NCBI GenBank assembly: GCA_033030425.1
Contig: JAUFSD010000014.1
Location: forward strand, 558,001-622,000
Origin: Verpa conica
Taxonomy: Eukaryota; Ascomycota; Pezizomycetes; Pezizales; Morchellaceae
DNA length: 64,000 nt
Direction of reading: 5' to 3'
Below the pieces are notes generated by a model that was given only the letters and a program-made list of their open reading frames with translations, did no database searches and was not told the origin of the DNA. The position numbers and the translations under genes were made by a program. Each line of letters begins with the position of its first letter. Position 1 is the stretch's first letter. This document shows, one piece after another, positions 12,501-23,975 of the stretch.

Positions 12501-15124
12501 GATAATTTAGGTGTAGATATTTTATCGTGGTGTAGATATGCCATGTCTCCAAGAGATTTTCTGGTACGAGTTGTTTCAGGATCGGCTTCATTTAGATTAA
12601 TATGAACTGGGTTTAAATGGTCTATTTCCTTTTTGGCTTTGCCTTTCCCCTTTCCCCTTTGCTTCTTACGCCCCAGCTTGAAACAGCTGGTATGTTGATC
12701 TGCTTCTCGTTGAATATCAAGATCATGCAGCCAAGCCTGACCACCAACGCTAAGCTTCCGAAATACCATAACATTATCAGTCAGGGTACCAGTTTTATCT
12801 GAAAATATATAACTACCACTAGTTAATTCCTGGATAGTTAATGTAATAAAAACATAGATTATACCTGATTTGGCCACAGTCTTCATTGATAGTTGACGTC
12901 CTTGCCTCCATTGGTGTATCTGTTTCGATGTCGTACATGTCGATATCATTGAGAAGAAACATTTGAGCTAGTTTTATTATCTCTAAACTAACATAGAGAG
13001 ACAGGGGGATAAGAGTGTTGAACCTACGCTCTGTTAGTCAACGCCAAATATGTTTGATATAAACTAGCCACATCAAATATATCTGTGGTCTCGTACATAA
13101 TCACATAAGAAGCAAATATTGGGAAAAAAGCAACACTACTGTTACTCAAGTACCAAGAGCGCTTCTCCGTTCGATTACGCCAAAGTCGATATGCAACTGT
13201 GTTGAAAACCGCCAAGGCGATGACAAAAACCACAATGATAACCACAATCTTATTGACAAGCGCCTGCAATGATGGTGCCTTGGTCCGTGGGTTCTTGTTC
13301 GCGCTGTACAGTTCAAAGTAAGCTTTCTAGAAACAAAAAATCCAACCCTAACCCAAAGTCTCATCAGAAAGATCTTAACTGACTTCATCCGAATTTTGTT
13401 TTCCTCCCCTGTGAATATGACTAGTCCCCACATGTTCGATGTATTCCTTATAACACTCCCTCTATAGATTACCTGATTGTTTGTCAAAGGCTTGGTTTCG
13501 TCTCCAATTGTAACTTTTCCTTCAAAATTGTATAAATCTATGTTGGGGTCCTCAACAACAACCTGTGCCCTGAAAGCGCCAAGTTTTTCGATGGTATTGC
13601 ATTTTTCTGAAATTATTGGTATGGCCTGTTTACTCTTCAAGTTCGTCTCTCCGTCCAATGCCATAGTTTCCACATAGGCTATTCCGCGCGGGCCGTCCGA
13701 GTGAAGTATGATTAAATCGGCTGGAACCGAGTCATTACGCTCGAGCTTTAATATATCACCCACTTGAATATTCTTCCATTTAGTTCCTGTCCAATGATGG
13801 AGTGTGGAAGGACCATCACGACCATCGCTAGACTTATAGGTATGGAGTACTTGAGCATGGCGGTTGTTCTCAATTTTATCTAGCTTGTATCGTCGATAAT
13901 CATCGTAGCCTTCTTTAGACATGGATAATGTTATGAAGAAAAGCAAAGGAACAATTGTTGTATATGCTATCAACAGGTTAGGATTCTCCTAACATAAGAG
14001 ATCACTAGGGGATTTACTTCCGGTAGTACTCAACGCTATAAAATAAAAGTTAGCTATAATTACACATTATCAAGATCTATCAATAGGAAGTGGAGTAATA
14101 AAAGCTTTAAATAGAGACGGATAATTTTACTCACTGGGTATCATCTGTAAAATCGAAACGCAAAGAAAGTAACTGGAAAACTAGTTAGCTAGGATTCAAT
14201 GCCCTCCTAAAAATTCACTACTCACAAATTAGCCAACTTCGAAAATTGAGCAAACAACTGCTTTGGAAGAAAACTCCAAATAGTGTAACGACTGCTTCTA
14301 ATGGTATTTCCTATATATTCCCTTCCCGTCCTTTCATCTATAAGTGGAATATTCCTTTCTGCGTCAATGGGTATCTTCCTCCCTTCTTTATTTGGCGGAA
14401 TCTCATTGATTCTCAGTATGAGTTGCCGGATATTATTGTAATAAGACTCGATCTGGCCCCTGAAAGTATTGGATTGTTTCCGGGCCCATAAAGAATACTG
14501 TGGAAGGCTGTTGGCAATGGGAGGCAAACTTCTTTTTCCTTTGGGGTGACCGTGATCAGTCCCTTCCCCTCCCGCGCCCTCTTGCAATCCCGTGTCCCGA
14601 TTTTCAAAACCATGTGAAGGCTGTGCCTGGAAACTAAGTTCAATCCCCATATCTTTCGCACTACTGTGGGCAGCCTCAGTGGTTTTTTTGGCTTGGTCGT
14701 GCGCATTCCGGAAGAATAGTTGACGCCGCAAACTATATCCTCGGCTACGATTCCTTGGAGAGGCTGGAGATTTCGAGGGCTGCACATGATGAACTAGGGA
14801 GGGCTGGGTCTCTGACATTGATTTCGTAGTATTTGGCCCCCCGTCATGCCAACTGATTTCTAAACTCTCTCTACGAGTATCCCTGGATAGTGAGCCAGAG
14901 GTGTCAATTGTGAGACTTGCCGTGGTCATCCTACTAGCTGTAGGAAGCCTATCCGATGATAAAAGTTCTGAGCGTTCTAGATCCGTGGAAAATCTTACGC
15001 GCTGAATGCCACTCCCTATAGACTGAGTAGGAGTTTCCAAGCTAGAATCCTGTGCTAGCCCAGGAGTTGATAACGACTGGAACTGCTCGCCCAAATCCGA
15101 GGCTTTATTGTTCGGTTCAGCCAT
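9502..15124 (-). CDS. DNF3: P4-type phospholipid-translocating ATPase, Dnf3 type
   Basis: A lipid flippase of 1625 aa, read from 12 exons: 15124-14226, 14172-14135, 14035-14018, 13966-13384, 13303-13097, 13023-12865, 12812-11302, 11242-10719, 10643-10261, 10204-10139, 10074-9888 and 9804-9502 (4878 nt). It flips aminophospholipids to the cytosolic leaflet of Golgi and plasma membranes. Visible motifs: PADL near 400, DGET at 423-426 within ETMALDGETNLKSK, the PLSL motif of membrane segment 4, the phosphorylated Asp in DKTGT at 640-644, LTGDKRE near 1133-1139 and GDGANDIAM near 1248-1256. The length and the MALDGET variant fit Dnf3 rather than Drs2 or Dnf1/2. Exons 2 and 3 are only 38 and 18 nt, yet they give FYFLCVSILQMIPTLSTTGTYTTIVPLLFF in pieces, as in the family. 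Intron 7 uses a GC donor. A Ser/Arg-rich insert lies in the nucleotide-binding domain. The start has a good context (CCCATGG). A Cdc50-family partner is expected elsewhere in the genome. Confidence 0.93.
11243..11301 (-). other. GC-AG intron in the flippase gene
   Basis: The conserved TGDKR-ETAINIGHSCRL motif requires the exon to end at 11302 and resume at 11242. The intron then begins GCATGT and ends CTCCTAG. The only nearby GT donor, four bases further into the intron, puts the next exon out of frame and gives an early stop. This is therefore read as a 59-nt intron with a non-canonical GC donor. Confidence 0.8.
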
Positions 15125-18100
15125 GGGTAGATGCAACCTGGAAAAGTCAGTCTCTCTGCTCCCCCTTCTCCAACAATACTTGCACCGCAAGGAGAATGAG
15201 CACCTATCAACAGACGCAAGTTATTGTAGACCTAGGAACATACTTTAGCTAAACGCGTACAGAAGCATAACCCTCCTCGAGATATCTGTAGCGCTAGGCC
15301 TGTAGGAAATAATGCGTGGTTATATAGGGCGTGCTTCTCGAGACACCTGGTTTCCCCGCAATCTGGTGGAGGTCTCGGGCAAGTATGTAGAAGAGAAGGC
15401 AGAATGCTAGGGTCAAAGGTGACGATGTCACTGGGTAAAAAGCAACTATGAGGCTGGGCAAGTCACTTTACCTTGAACCCAGCACGGGGCAAAATCATGA
15501 CATACAATGGATACTCCCAGGGTTGAGCCCCCGCCGACCAAATGCCGCCATACGATACCAGACTAAATATTGTATATAGAGTACATATTATCATCCCACG
15601 TGAGGTTCGGGGCCCGACGTATTGCCCGCGGGTTGTCCCTTCTTGCGCAGCCGCGCGGCTTCCATGTATGCGTCTGTTTCCAGGCTAGCTAACTCTTGAG
15701 CATCTGACTGTCTGGCAACCAACGTCAGACGCCAATTTCAACCCTTGAATAGAATCACACATCACTTAACCTTAATGATTTAGACTAAGTTGTAAGTGGG
15801 CTGCTAGTAGAGAAACCTCAGGTTCTTTTCTTGATCTATAGTTTCTATGGGTACTTGGCTAGTAAGAGTGACCACAGCGTTCCTAGGGATACCTATTGGG
15901 GTTTCTACGGTCTCCAGTCCTGTTACTGTAAGGGGGGCAAGTGAAACAATTAATACGATATTTATAGAATATTTACTAGCCTTACGCATGGATGATAGGT
16001 ACTCGATGTTGAGAGCTCAGCTCATATAAGCCTAAAGTACTGTATATTCAGCAAACCCATACACTCTACTAAGTGACTGGGCCCCAGTACCGATCAGACT
16101 ACACACTTAATCACTCAACTATAGCCTACCACAAGGCAGATCATGGCACTTAGTGAGCGGGAAGGAGAAGCGGCCTCCTCCTCCTCCTCTCGAGTTATAT
16201 GTACTACGTGTACTCAGATATTTAATAGAGAAAGACAACCACACTTCTAACGTATTTCACAGAAGCCAGATATGTATACGCCGCCTAGAATATGTACCCG
16301 AACCTACATAGAACCTGCCTAGTACAGTCGTTCACCCGGCCAGACGAATACATATCCAGTATAATGTAAGCAAAGAAAAAAGCTAAACTGGGTAGATACT
16401 TTGCCGCCTATTGGGTTCAAATCCCTTGTTCGTCGCCAGACGGTACTCATCACGTCTGGATGAACAACTATAATGTCGGGTTAGATTTTGTATCTTCAGA
16501 GGCTCTGCGCCCTGACCATGGGTGTGCATACGCCATGCGTACATGAACATGCAAGTAACATGAGAAATAGGAATTTTGATTCAAGGTAATCGAAAGAGGG
16601 ATCCGACAGGTGCCCCACTTGGTACCACTTATCGCTGATCTCCTTTCCGCACGCTATCTCTTCGCCACCTGGTTGTGCATAGCAAAACCCGTTCTACTCG
16701 GCGTGCGGTTAAGTGCCAGCAAACAGACTTCTAGAAACCAAGTCAGTGTTTTGCATATTTACTACCAACCAGGTATGGCGAATTTCAGAAATGCTTAATT
16801 CTCCTGTGGTCATGGGTATAGTGAGGAAGAGTTGAGGTATTGGTAAGAATTGACGCCTCAAGCCGATGATGAGCAACCGCCGAGTTTCTTAGGGACACGA
16901 CTTTTTTCTGCATCTAGGGATTGTCATATCGTGAGGTTTGGTTTTGCCGGAGGTGAAATTTATTAGCAAGTTTTAGGACCCGAAGTGACCCCTCAATTTC
17001 GCCACTCTGCTTCTTCGCTTTGTAACAGGAAACAACGCACACATAGAAGCCATGATCGTTCTATTCAGCCCTTCTCAATTTTCGAGTCTTTATTCAATCG
17101 CTGACAAGAGAAGAGGGATTTCTTGGTATCCCATCGTTTCTCTGGTTTATTTGTTTTTATCATTTCGTTTTCGCACAGCATCTCACCACTCCCGCTGCGC
17201 CAGCACGCCTCTGTACTTACGACTGTAGTGAAACGCTCGATCCTCCTCTGGGTTACTTTCTCTGGCGGCACTACTGAAGGTGCAGCTCCTAATCCTTGAC
17301 TGTACAATTTCGGCTTCCCTGACATCCCCCTCTCTCCCCTTTGCGCAGACAAAATCTTAGTATCCCCTGCTCCGGCGCGACACCACTCGCCTCTCTCTCG
17401 CCTCTGTGTTTATCTGACCAACCACAGTGCTGCCTGCTAATAGACTTGTTCTGCTTGCCCACACACCCAACGAGCCTGGCCTCCTCCTGCGCTGCTTACT
17501 CCACGAAGACGACTATTCTCCCATCTGCAGTCACAGACAACTATTCCTTCCTGCTGTCGCTTTCTCCAGAGTATCTTGTTCCCCATTCATTCCCCCCTTT
17601 CTCACTCGTAATTATTCTCTATCTCTTCTCTATCGGTCGGTGTTAGGTCGGTGTATTTGTTTGCTGCTGGTAGCCGTGAGACTGGATCGGACTGGATCGC
17701 CAGTTACTTGCTGCGTGCTGTGTTGTGTTGTCTGTGCTTGCCTATTCCTCGGGGAGAAATTCTGAGTGTCCTCGCTCGTGGTTGGCTGCTTCCGTTTATT
17801 TCTCCTCTCGCCTCCTCTCTGTGTCCGGCCATTTGTAAAGCACAGCCAGCCAGCCAGCAACCATCGCCATCACAACCACCACCCATCACCCGCACCACGA
17901 CGACAGCCGCCCACTAACCCCACGACCTTTGATAAACCTTTCCTTTATAGCTTCGCTCTGAGCCCCTCGTTTCTTTCCATCCTTTCGCCGCTTAAGGACA
18001 ACTAATACCATCTTCGTCTATCGGTAGCGTCTCGCTCCAACTCCCTCGGTCCTCTATTCCCAGACTTTGTCTTTGGAGAGAACTATTGCCGCTATCTGAT

Positions 18101-18250
18101 TCGGTTTCTACCTTTTGGAACTTGCGTATAAGGTCCGTCACTGCATCATAGCCTCATGTAAAAACCCTAACTTACTGACTTGTATTGGAGCTCCTAGACC
18201 TCCCCTCCTCCTCCACTGCCGCTCCTACTATTCACCCATAGTCACCGACA
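15125..18250. other. Divergent spacer; CT-rich leader of samB from about 17030
   Basis: Between the divergent flippase and samB genes. From about 15250 to 17000 nothing codes and no repeat was recognised. From about 17030 to 18250 the plus strand is very rich in CTC/CTT/CCT, lacks a credible ORF and runs straight to the samB start codon. It is read as a long promoter plus 5' untranslated leader. Introns in the leader are possible but cannot be proved from sequence alone. ACGCGT occurs once at 15253-15258. Confidence 0.5.
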
Positions 18251-20074
18251 ATGCGAGAAGTTAACTTCAGCATTCCCAATGTCAACAAAGCATCGGTTGG
18301 AATTACAACCGCTCTGTATGACAGACGAGCGCTGGACTGCACATCGACGCTCCCTCTTATAAATTCCTTGAATCATCTTGCCTATCTCACTACTTCTTCC
18401 GCTCGCATCAGAGATATACTTACCGTCGATGGAGGTATTGAAAGGTTGGTGTGCATACTGAAGGCTGGGCGAAGCAAGGATTTGATGAGTATGTGGAAAT
18501 GGAACTTGGCATTTCAGTGCGTTGTGAATATAGGCGTGCGGGGTTCAGAGAACGTAAGAACGAGAGTAGTGGAGGCAGATATGGTGCCAGTTATCGCAAC
18601 TATCCTGGACAATTATATACAGGTTATCGACAGGCTACAGTCTAAAGCAGAGGCAGCTAACGCAAAGCGTACTGCTTCGAACAACCATTCGCTCCGGTCT
18701 CGCGACAGTAAACCTCCTAATTCCTTTTACGAGCGACACGAAAGGTCTTCTGGAGGGGATCGTACTTCCAGGAGACAGGCACCACCTCCATCCATTGAAA
18801 TACCCACAACCATAACCCAACCCCGCCTAGAACCCCAAGCTTTGGAACACCTACACTCCAATTCCCAGCAGACACTCTCTGTACCAAACCCCACAGAAAG
18901 AGTTGCCTATATCAGAAATTCTCACTCTCACTCTCATAACCGAGCCCATGACAGCCGTCACCATTTCCACACCTATCATTCAGGTATACCGGCTCGTGAT
19001 CAAAATGGACTTCAGCCTCTAGCGGCCGCTCTCCCAGCAATGGATGTAAATGTTGCAGGATTTGGTCTACGGCCTGTGCGAGACATTGATAGATTACCAT
19101 CAATGCTTCAGGCCGGAGGCGCCTCTCAGCCTGAATCTCCTACTACACCTAATCCTCCTCCTACATCATCCAATAGGACAATCCGTCGAAGTAATCGGCC
19201 ATCCATTCGCCACCAGCGTTCGATATCCGGAGAATCAGATGATCCGAATGCAGATGAGATCCCGAATCCTTCAGGTGAAGTGGACAATGCAAATGAGCCC
19301 ATTGTGGATATTCAGACTGGAGAAGATATAGAAGGCATTGATGGCCGTGAAACAATTCTTGGTTCGGTGGATACTCCGATGGGATTGGCAGGGCCTCATG
19401 GCACGGATGCTCAAGATGCAGAAACCTTCAATATCACACACAGATCACCAATAGACGGTAGCATTATCAATCCAACAGCCAATGCAAATCCCCCAACAAC
19501 TAATCCACCTTTGGCTATCCCAGCATCATTCCAGGTCCCATCCCGTTATCTTCTGGACAGCTCATCCTCTGTTGTGCTGCCTTCAATGCCTCGTGAAGAG
19601 GATGTTTTGATGTCATTACAACTCCTTGCGTACGTCTCGAAATACTGTAACCTACGATCATACTTCCAGAAATCACACCTGGTACCAAAACTTTCAATCA
19701 GTGGCGAAATTCATCTTCTAGACAACGACCCGAGTAATTATGCTAAACAAAATCCAGTATCTTTGGAAGAACAGGAGGAATACCTCCTGCCAGATGATTA
19801 TAACATATTTCCTCTCGTGGAAAAGTTTACTGTTCGTCACCACCCCCCGGATATGCAATACTGGGCAGGTGTAGTGATGAGAAATCTTTGTCGAAAAGAT
19901 GACTCACGGGGCGGAATCCGACAGTGCGCATACTATGAATGTGGGAAATGGGAAGAGTACACCCGCCAATTTGCAAAATGCCGACGGTGTAGGCGTACGA
20001 AATACTGTAGCAAGGAGTGCCAAAAAAGTGCATGGGTTTACCATAGGCATTGGTGTGTCGCAGCCCAGCAATAG
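18251..20074 (+). CDS. samB: MYND zinc-finger protein SamB/Mub1
   Basis: A single uninterrupted 607-aa reading frame. The N-terminus (MREVNFSIPNVNKASVGITT, then ALYDRRALDCTSTLPLINSL) and the armadillo-like stretch up to about residue 130 match the SamB/Mub1 family. A low-complexity middle rich in Ser, His, Asn and Pro follows. The C-terminus carries a MYND-type zinc finger at about 559-602 with Cys at 559, 564, 577, 580, 586, 590 and 602 and His at 598 and 600. In Aspergillus nidulans samB affects conidiophore development and timing of septation. In yeast Mub1 acts with the ubiquitin ligase Ubr2 in degrading Rpn4. The absence of introns is unusual in this intron-rich window. The start fits the family N-terminus and follows a long pyrimidine-rich leader. 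Confidence in identity is high; the cellular role is by homology. Confidence 0.94.
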   Translation: MREVNFSIPNVNKASVGITTALYDRRALDCTSTLPLINSLNHLAYLTTSSARIRDILTVDGGIERLVCILKAGRSKDLMSMWKWNLAFQCVVNIGVRGSENVRTRVVEADMVPVIATILDNYIQVIDRLQSKAEAANAKRTASNNHSLRSRDSKPPNSFYERHERSSGGDRTSRRQAPPPSIEIPTTITQPRLEPQALEHLHSNSQQTLSVPNPTERVAYIRNSHSHSHNRAHDSRHHFHTYHSGIPARDQNGLQPLAAALPAMDVNVAGFGLRPVRDIDRLPSMLQAGGASQPESPTTPNPPPTSSNRTIRRSNRPSIRHQRSISGESDDPNADEIPNPSGEVDNANEPIVDIQTGEDIEGIDGRETILGSVDTPMGLAGPHGTDAQDAETFNITHRSPIDGSIINPTANANPPTTNPPLAIPASFQVPSRYLLDSSSSVVLPSMPREEDVLMSLQLLAYVSKYCNLRSYFQKSHLVPKLSISGEIHLLDNDPSNYAKQNPVSLEEQEEYLLPDDYNIFPLVEKFTVRHHPPDMQYWAGVVMRNLCRKDDSRGGIRQCAYYECGKWEEYTRQFAKCRRCRRTKYCSKECQKSAWVYHRHWCVAAQQ

Positions 20075-22150
20075 TTTTCAGTAGTCCTCATTATGCAGTA
20101 TGATTTCCAGCATTAATTTCTTTTGTTTTGTCCTTTGCTTTTATAGGCGGCTCACTGGAGTTTTTCAATTTTTTTTCATGACCTTTTTATAAAGTTGATT
20201 CTACTTGTTTTTTTATATCTCCTTATTACTACTAGCTTGGTGTAAATTGCACATATTGCCTTTTTTTTTTGTTGCATGGTCTTTCGCCTTATCTATTTTA
20301 TATTCTGTTTATTCGGATTCATGCTCTTTATACTTTGATTCTGACGCTTCGGGAAGGGTCTGTGGGCATGAACTTGGGGGTTATTTTTCTCTTCCTACTT
20401 ACACATTTTGCCTCCTCCTTCCCCCTTTTTCATTACCTGTTTCTTATATTCGGAATTTTGTTTATCTGGGGTGGACTACTTTTTTTCGGGTTTCAAAGCA
20501 GAAAAGTTCCCCTGGTGAAAATTTGCATTTGTTTTTACTATTGTTTTGTTAATAATTATGGGATCTGGGTTTAAATGGGGCATCCTGACGCCAGAGGCAA
20601 CAGAGAATAAGAGAATAAGAGAGGCTAGCGGACTAAAATTTGTTTACAGTATTAAACATAGGAGGGAAGTTGTTATCTCCTTGTCACGAAGGAGCTGGGC
20701 GGCGCCTGCATTCAATCTTCCCTTTTACCACTTCTGTTTTTGTAAGATGCATAGGGCTGGTAAATCTATTTATAGCATAGGCCTGAGGGAGCGTAAGGTA
20801 GAGAAACTATGTTATGATAGAAAGCTGTAAGGCCTGGGTCTGGTAGTTGCCCATGTCCCACTAAGTCCCCTATGTGCCGTGTTACGGTGCGTAGCAAAGC
20901 AGCTATGGGGCTGTGCACGAGACTATCCTTGACAATTAATACTGAAGTAACCACTTCAGACTTCTAGCCGTAACTAGATAGTTGAAATCACTCTTTATCA
21001 CTCGCCCTCACTTATAATACAAACCATCCTCTAGTATTCTAAGGTAGTATTCTATACTCGCACACAATTATTTATTTATTTAGGCGCTACAGCTAGGTAG
21101 ATTCCAAGCACCCCTGACAAAATTTATATTGTGAAATATACCAGGAGACTTATCCTCGTGGGTGCCTCGATGAACACTACCTGTATACCTATTCTCCACT
21201 GAACTGACGCACTACCCCATCACCTCCAGTATCTTGATAGATTATTGACATCAGTCTGAATACTAATACGTGCTAGGGGATATCCTTAGTACTTATAAAA
21301 ATATAGGATTTTAGGGCCTTTGTCAAAAGACCATAGCCCTAGTTTAGAACCACTTAGAGTGCTACTAATACTAATAAAATTTCTAGGCCGGGTTCTCTAG
21401 ATGTTTATGCAAGAACCTATACCAACACCTATTACCAACTCATATAGGTCAAGCGTAGTATATAATTATAAGCAAGCCTGTTAGGGGTTTTCTACCGCTG
21501 AGGCCTGTGAACATACATCTATAAAATTAGGTATTATTCGGTTTTATCCTTTAGCCCATTAATTTTAGGCACAGATTGGTAATACATTAGGTATATGCAG
21601 CATATATATATTTACGTATAGCTTGTAATTAGTGAGATATAAAGCCTACCCCTTATCATAGATTCTGTTCTGCGATCTAGGTCTGATTTTCTCCTAAGAT
21701 TCTAAATAGGAATTTATACAGCTCTCGTTTAGCGAAGTTACAAATCATCAAGTAAAATAAGGCTGTGATACAGTATTAAAAAAAAACATAAGGATGGAGT
21801 CTAATTCTTATCACTTATTACCTTCCTTATCGTGGCTATAATACCCTGATGCCCAGATTTCCTTTACCTGATGTTTCCTAGAAGACAGTGGTGACTATGT
21901 ACAAATACAGAGGCATATGTAGCGCCAAACAAAATAATGTATAGCTAAAACTCCGATAAAACCATAACCGAAAAATCAACCTTGTTGACAACGGTGGGGG
22001 AGTATGATCGAAAGAGCAAAATCAATACAGAAACAAGAAAAGATCCCTCGAGATCGCCGCAACCCAAACAAAAAGACCCTACCCAAACCCCCTACCTTGA
22101 CATTCAAAGAAATCGTTATACAGATTATAGACTACAAAACAAGAATGAAT
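20075..22150. other. Convergent spacer, no gene
   Basis: The T-rich part to about 20560 is the likely samB 3' untranslated region; it opens several frames by chance. The rest is AT-rich with no recognisable gene, repeat or RNA. The last 150 bases are the probable RNR2 3' end. Confidence 0.6.
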
Positions 22151-23474
22151 TTAGAAGTCTTCATCGAACCGGATGCCGTTGCTCTCATCATCTTCATCCT
22201 CAGAAGTCTGTTCTTTCTTGGTTGTGGAAGCCATAACACCAGCCTTCTGGTAGTCACCGACGCGCTTCTCGAAGAAGTTTGTCTTTCCAGCAAGAGAGAT
22301 AGACTCCATGAAGTCGAAAGGGTTTGTTGAGTGGTAGAACTTCTCATTTCCGAGGGAAAGAAGCAGCCGGTCTGCGACAAACTCAATATACTGCTTCATG
22401 AGTTTGGCGTTCATTCCAAGAAGGCCACAAGGAAGAGCTTCAGTGAGAAATTCTTGCTCGATACCAACAGCCTCAGTAATGATGTCTTGAACAGCCTTCT
22501 TACTAGGGCGGTTATTTAAATGGTTGAAGAGCAAGCAAGCGAAATCAGTGTGAAGACCTTCGTCGCGAGAGATGAGCTCATTGGAGAAAGACAAGCCGGG
22601 CATCAATCCACGCTTCTTAAGCCAGAAGATGGAAGCGAAGGAACCACTGAAGAAAATACCTTCAACCGCGGCAAATGCGACAAGACGCTGGGCAAAGGTA
22701 GAGCTCTGGTCTTCGATCCATCTGATTGCCCAGTCTGCCTTTTTCTTAATACAGGGAATAGTGTCAACAGCATCGAATAAATAAGTTCTTTGCTTCTGGT
22801 CCTTGATATAAGTGTCGATCAGAAGAGAGTATGTCTCGGAGTGGATGTTCTCCATCATGATCTGGAATCCGTAGAAGCAGCGAGCCTCAGGGATCTGAAC
22901 TTCGTTACTGAAACGCTGGACGAGGTTCTCGTTGACAATACCGTCAGACGCAGCGAAGAAAGCAAGGACGTGCGAAATGAAGTATCGCTCGTCATCATTC
23001 ATGCGGTTGTTCCAGTCATTAAGGTCCTTAGAAAGATCGATTTCTTCAGCAACCCAGAATGAAGCCTCAGCCTTCTTGTACATTTGCCAAATCTATGGTT
23101 ATGAACATATTAGTACACAGGCAAAAGAGAAAGAAAAATAAACTTCTCGGAAACAGTTGTGTAGTCAGTACTCACATCATTGTACTTGATAGGGAACAAA
23201 ACAAAACGATTCTTGTTCTCTCTGAGAATAGGTTCATCGAGCAGTTCGGGTTCAGAAGCCTCGACAGGCTTGAAGTCTTTCTTGGGACTGTCCGTGCTAG
23301 CCTTCTGGAAGGCTGAGGCCAGGTTCTTTGCAGCAGTTATGTCGTCAACTTTAAGATTTGACATGGCGTTAGCAGCCTAGACACGGGTTAGCAAAGTAGG
23401 ACACACGGGCGCGTAAAGATTGTTGCTATGGGGACACATGCCTTCTTTGAGGGGGTCATCTGGGTGGTTGCCAT
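22151..23474 (-). CDS. RNR2: Ribonucleoside-diphosphate reductase small subunit (catalytic, Rnr2 type)
   Basis: A 391-aa cytosolic subunit that holds the diferric-tyrosyl cofactor for making deoxyribonucleotides. Exons are 23474-23442, 23376-23176 and 23092-22151. All metal ligands are present: Asp128, Glu159, His162, Glu222, Glu256 and His259, with radical Tyr166 in NIHSETYS. So this is a catalytic subunit, not a degenerate Rnr4-type one. The C-terminus ends RFDEDF, the tail that binds the large subunit. The first exon encodes only [11 protein letters not shown]. It joins through a GC-AG intron to AANAMSNLK; without this exon, translation could begin at the internal Met of MSNLKVDD (23363). 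The second join restores [17 protein letters not shown]. Three ACGCGT boxes lie 230-500 bp upstream. The large subunit is not in the window. Confidence 0.97.
23377..23441 (-). other. GC-AG intron 1 of RNR2
   Basis: With a donor GCATGT after codon 11 (AAG) and an acceptor TCTAG, the short N-terminal exon reads through in frame. Using the nearby GT instead gives a stop within three codons of the next exon. A CTAAC branch sequence sits near the acceptor. The donor hexamer is the same as in the flippase GC intron. Confidence 0.75.
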
Positions 23475-23705
23475 TTCGAATGAAAGTTAATCTTAGTCGT
23501 AATGAGTTGAATTGAATTGATTGGTATTAGAATGAGCGAAGGGTCAAAGAAATAACTCTTGAAGCAGGATTAAAGGATATGTGAGGATGTTAGGCAGTTG
23601 GAGTCTTGTATGACTGTGTGGCAGGAAGAAGAGGAGAGGCACGAAGAGACTTTATACGAGACACAGTATACCAAGAGATCAATCCAAACGCAGTTAAGCC
23701 GACCA

Positions 23706-23711
23706 ACGCGT
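23706..23711. promoter_or_regulatory. MluI cell-cycle box (ACGCGT), 232 bp upstream of RNR2
   Basis: An exact palindromic ACGCGT, the MBF/MCB binding site known to drive G1/S expression of ribonucleotide reductase genes in yeasts. Function here is inferred from sequence and position. Confidence 0.6.
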
Positions 23712-23745
23712 CGCCGCCAGCAACGGTCCCACCTGAATTCACTCA

Positions 23746-23751
23746 ACGCGT
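23746..23751. promoter_or_regulatory. MluI cell-cycle box (ACGCGT), 272 bp upstream of RNR2
   Basis: Second exact ACGCGT, 40 bp from the first, within CAACGCGTCAA. Confidence 0.6.
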
Positions 23752-23969
23752 CAATTTTTAGCTGTGAATCACCTAAACCACGTCTTGCCCTCATGCAGCT
23801 CCCTTGGTTTTTCCTGGCCAAGACAGGGGTATTTCCGCTCCAGCGAGTCAATTCTCATGGTTAGCCCCCTTTTGACAAAGTTGCCAAGTCTCATCCTTAT
23901 CAGATCGATGGGTTTATTGATAATTTCGTTGTCACCCTAGTAACCCAGCACCCTAAGAGAGTCAACAGA

Positions 23970-23975
23970 ACGCGT
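23970..23975. promoter_or_regulatory. MluI cell-cycle box (ACGCGT), 496 bp upstream of RNR2
   Basis: Third exact ACGCGT, followed directly by CGCGTC, which makes a longer MCB-like cluster. Confidence 0.5.

Noticed and set aside
16420..16445. GGGTTCAAATCCC looks like a tRNA T-arm.
   Set aside because: Only three stem pairs form, and no D-arm, anticodon arm or matching 5' acceptor strand exists about 60 nt upstream; chance or a distant SINE relic.
20205..20830. Open frames of about 95-115 codons after samB.
   Set aside because: T-rich 3' flank giving hydrophobic nonsense in overlapping frames; no family resemblance and no splice logic.
22790..23062. Plus-strand ORFs across RNR2.
   Set aside because: Shadows of the RNR2 coding strand, which has all catalytic residues.
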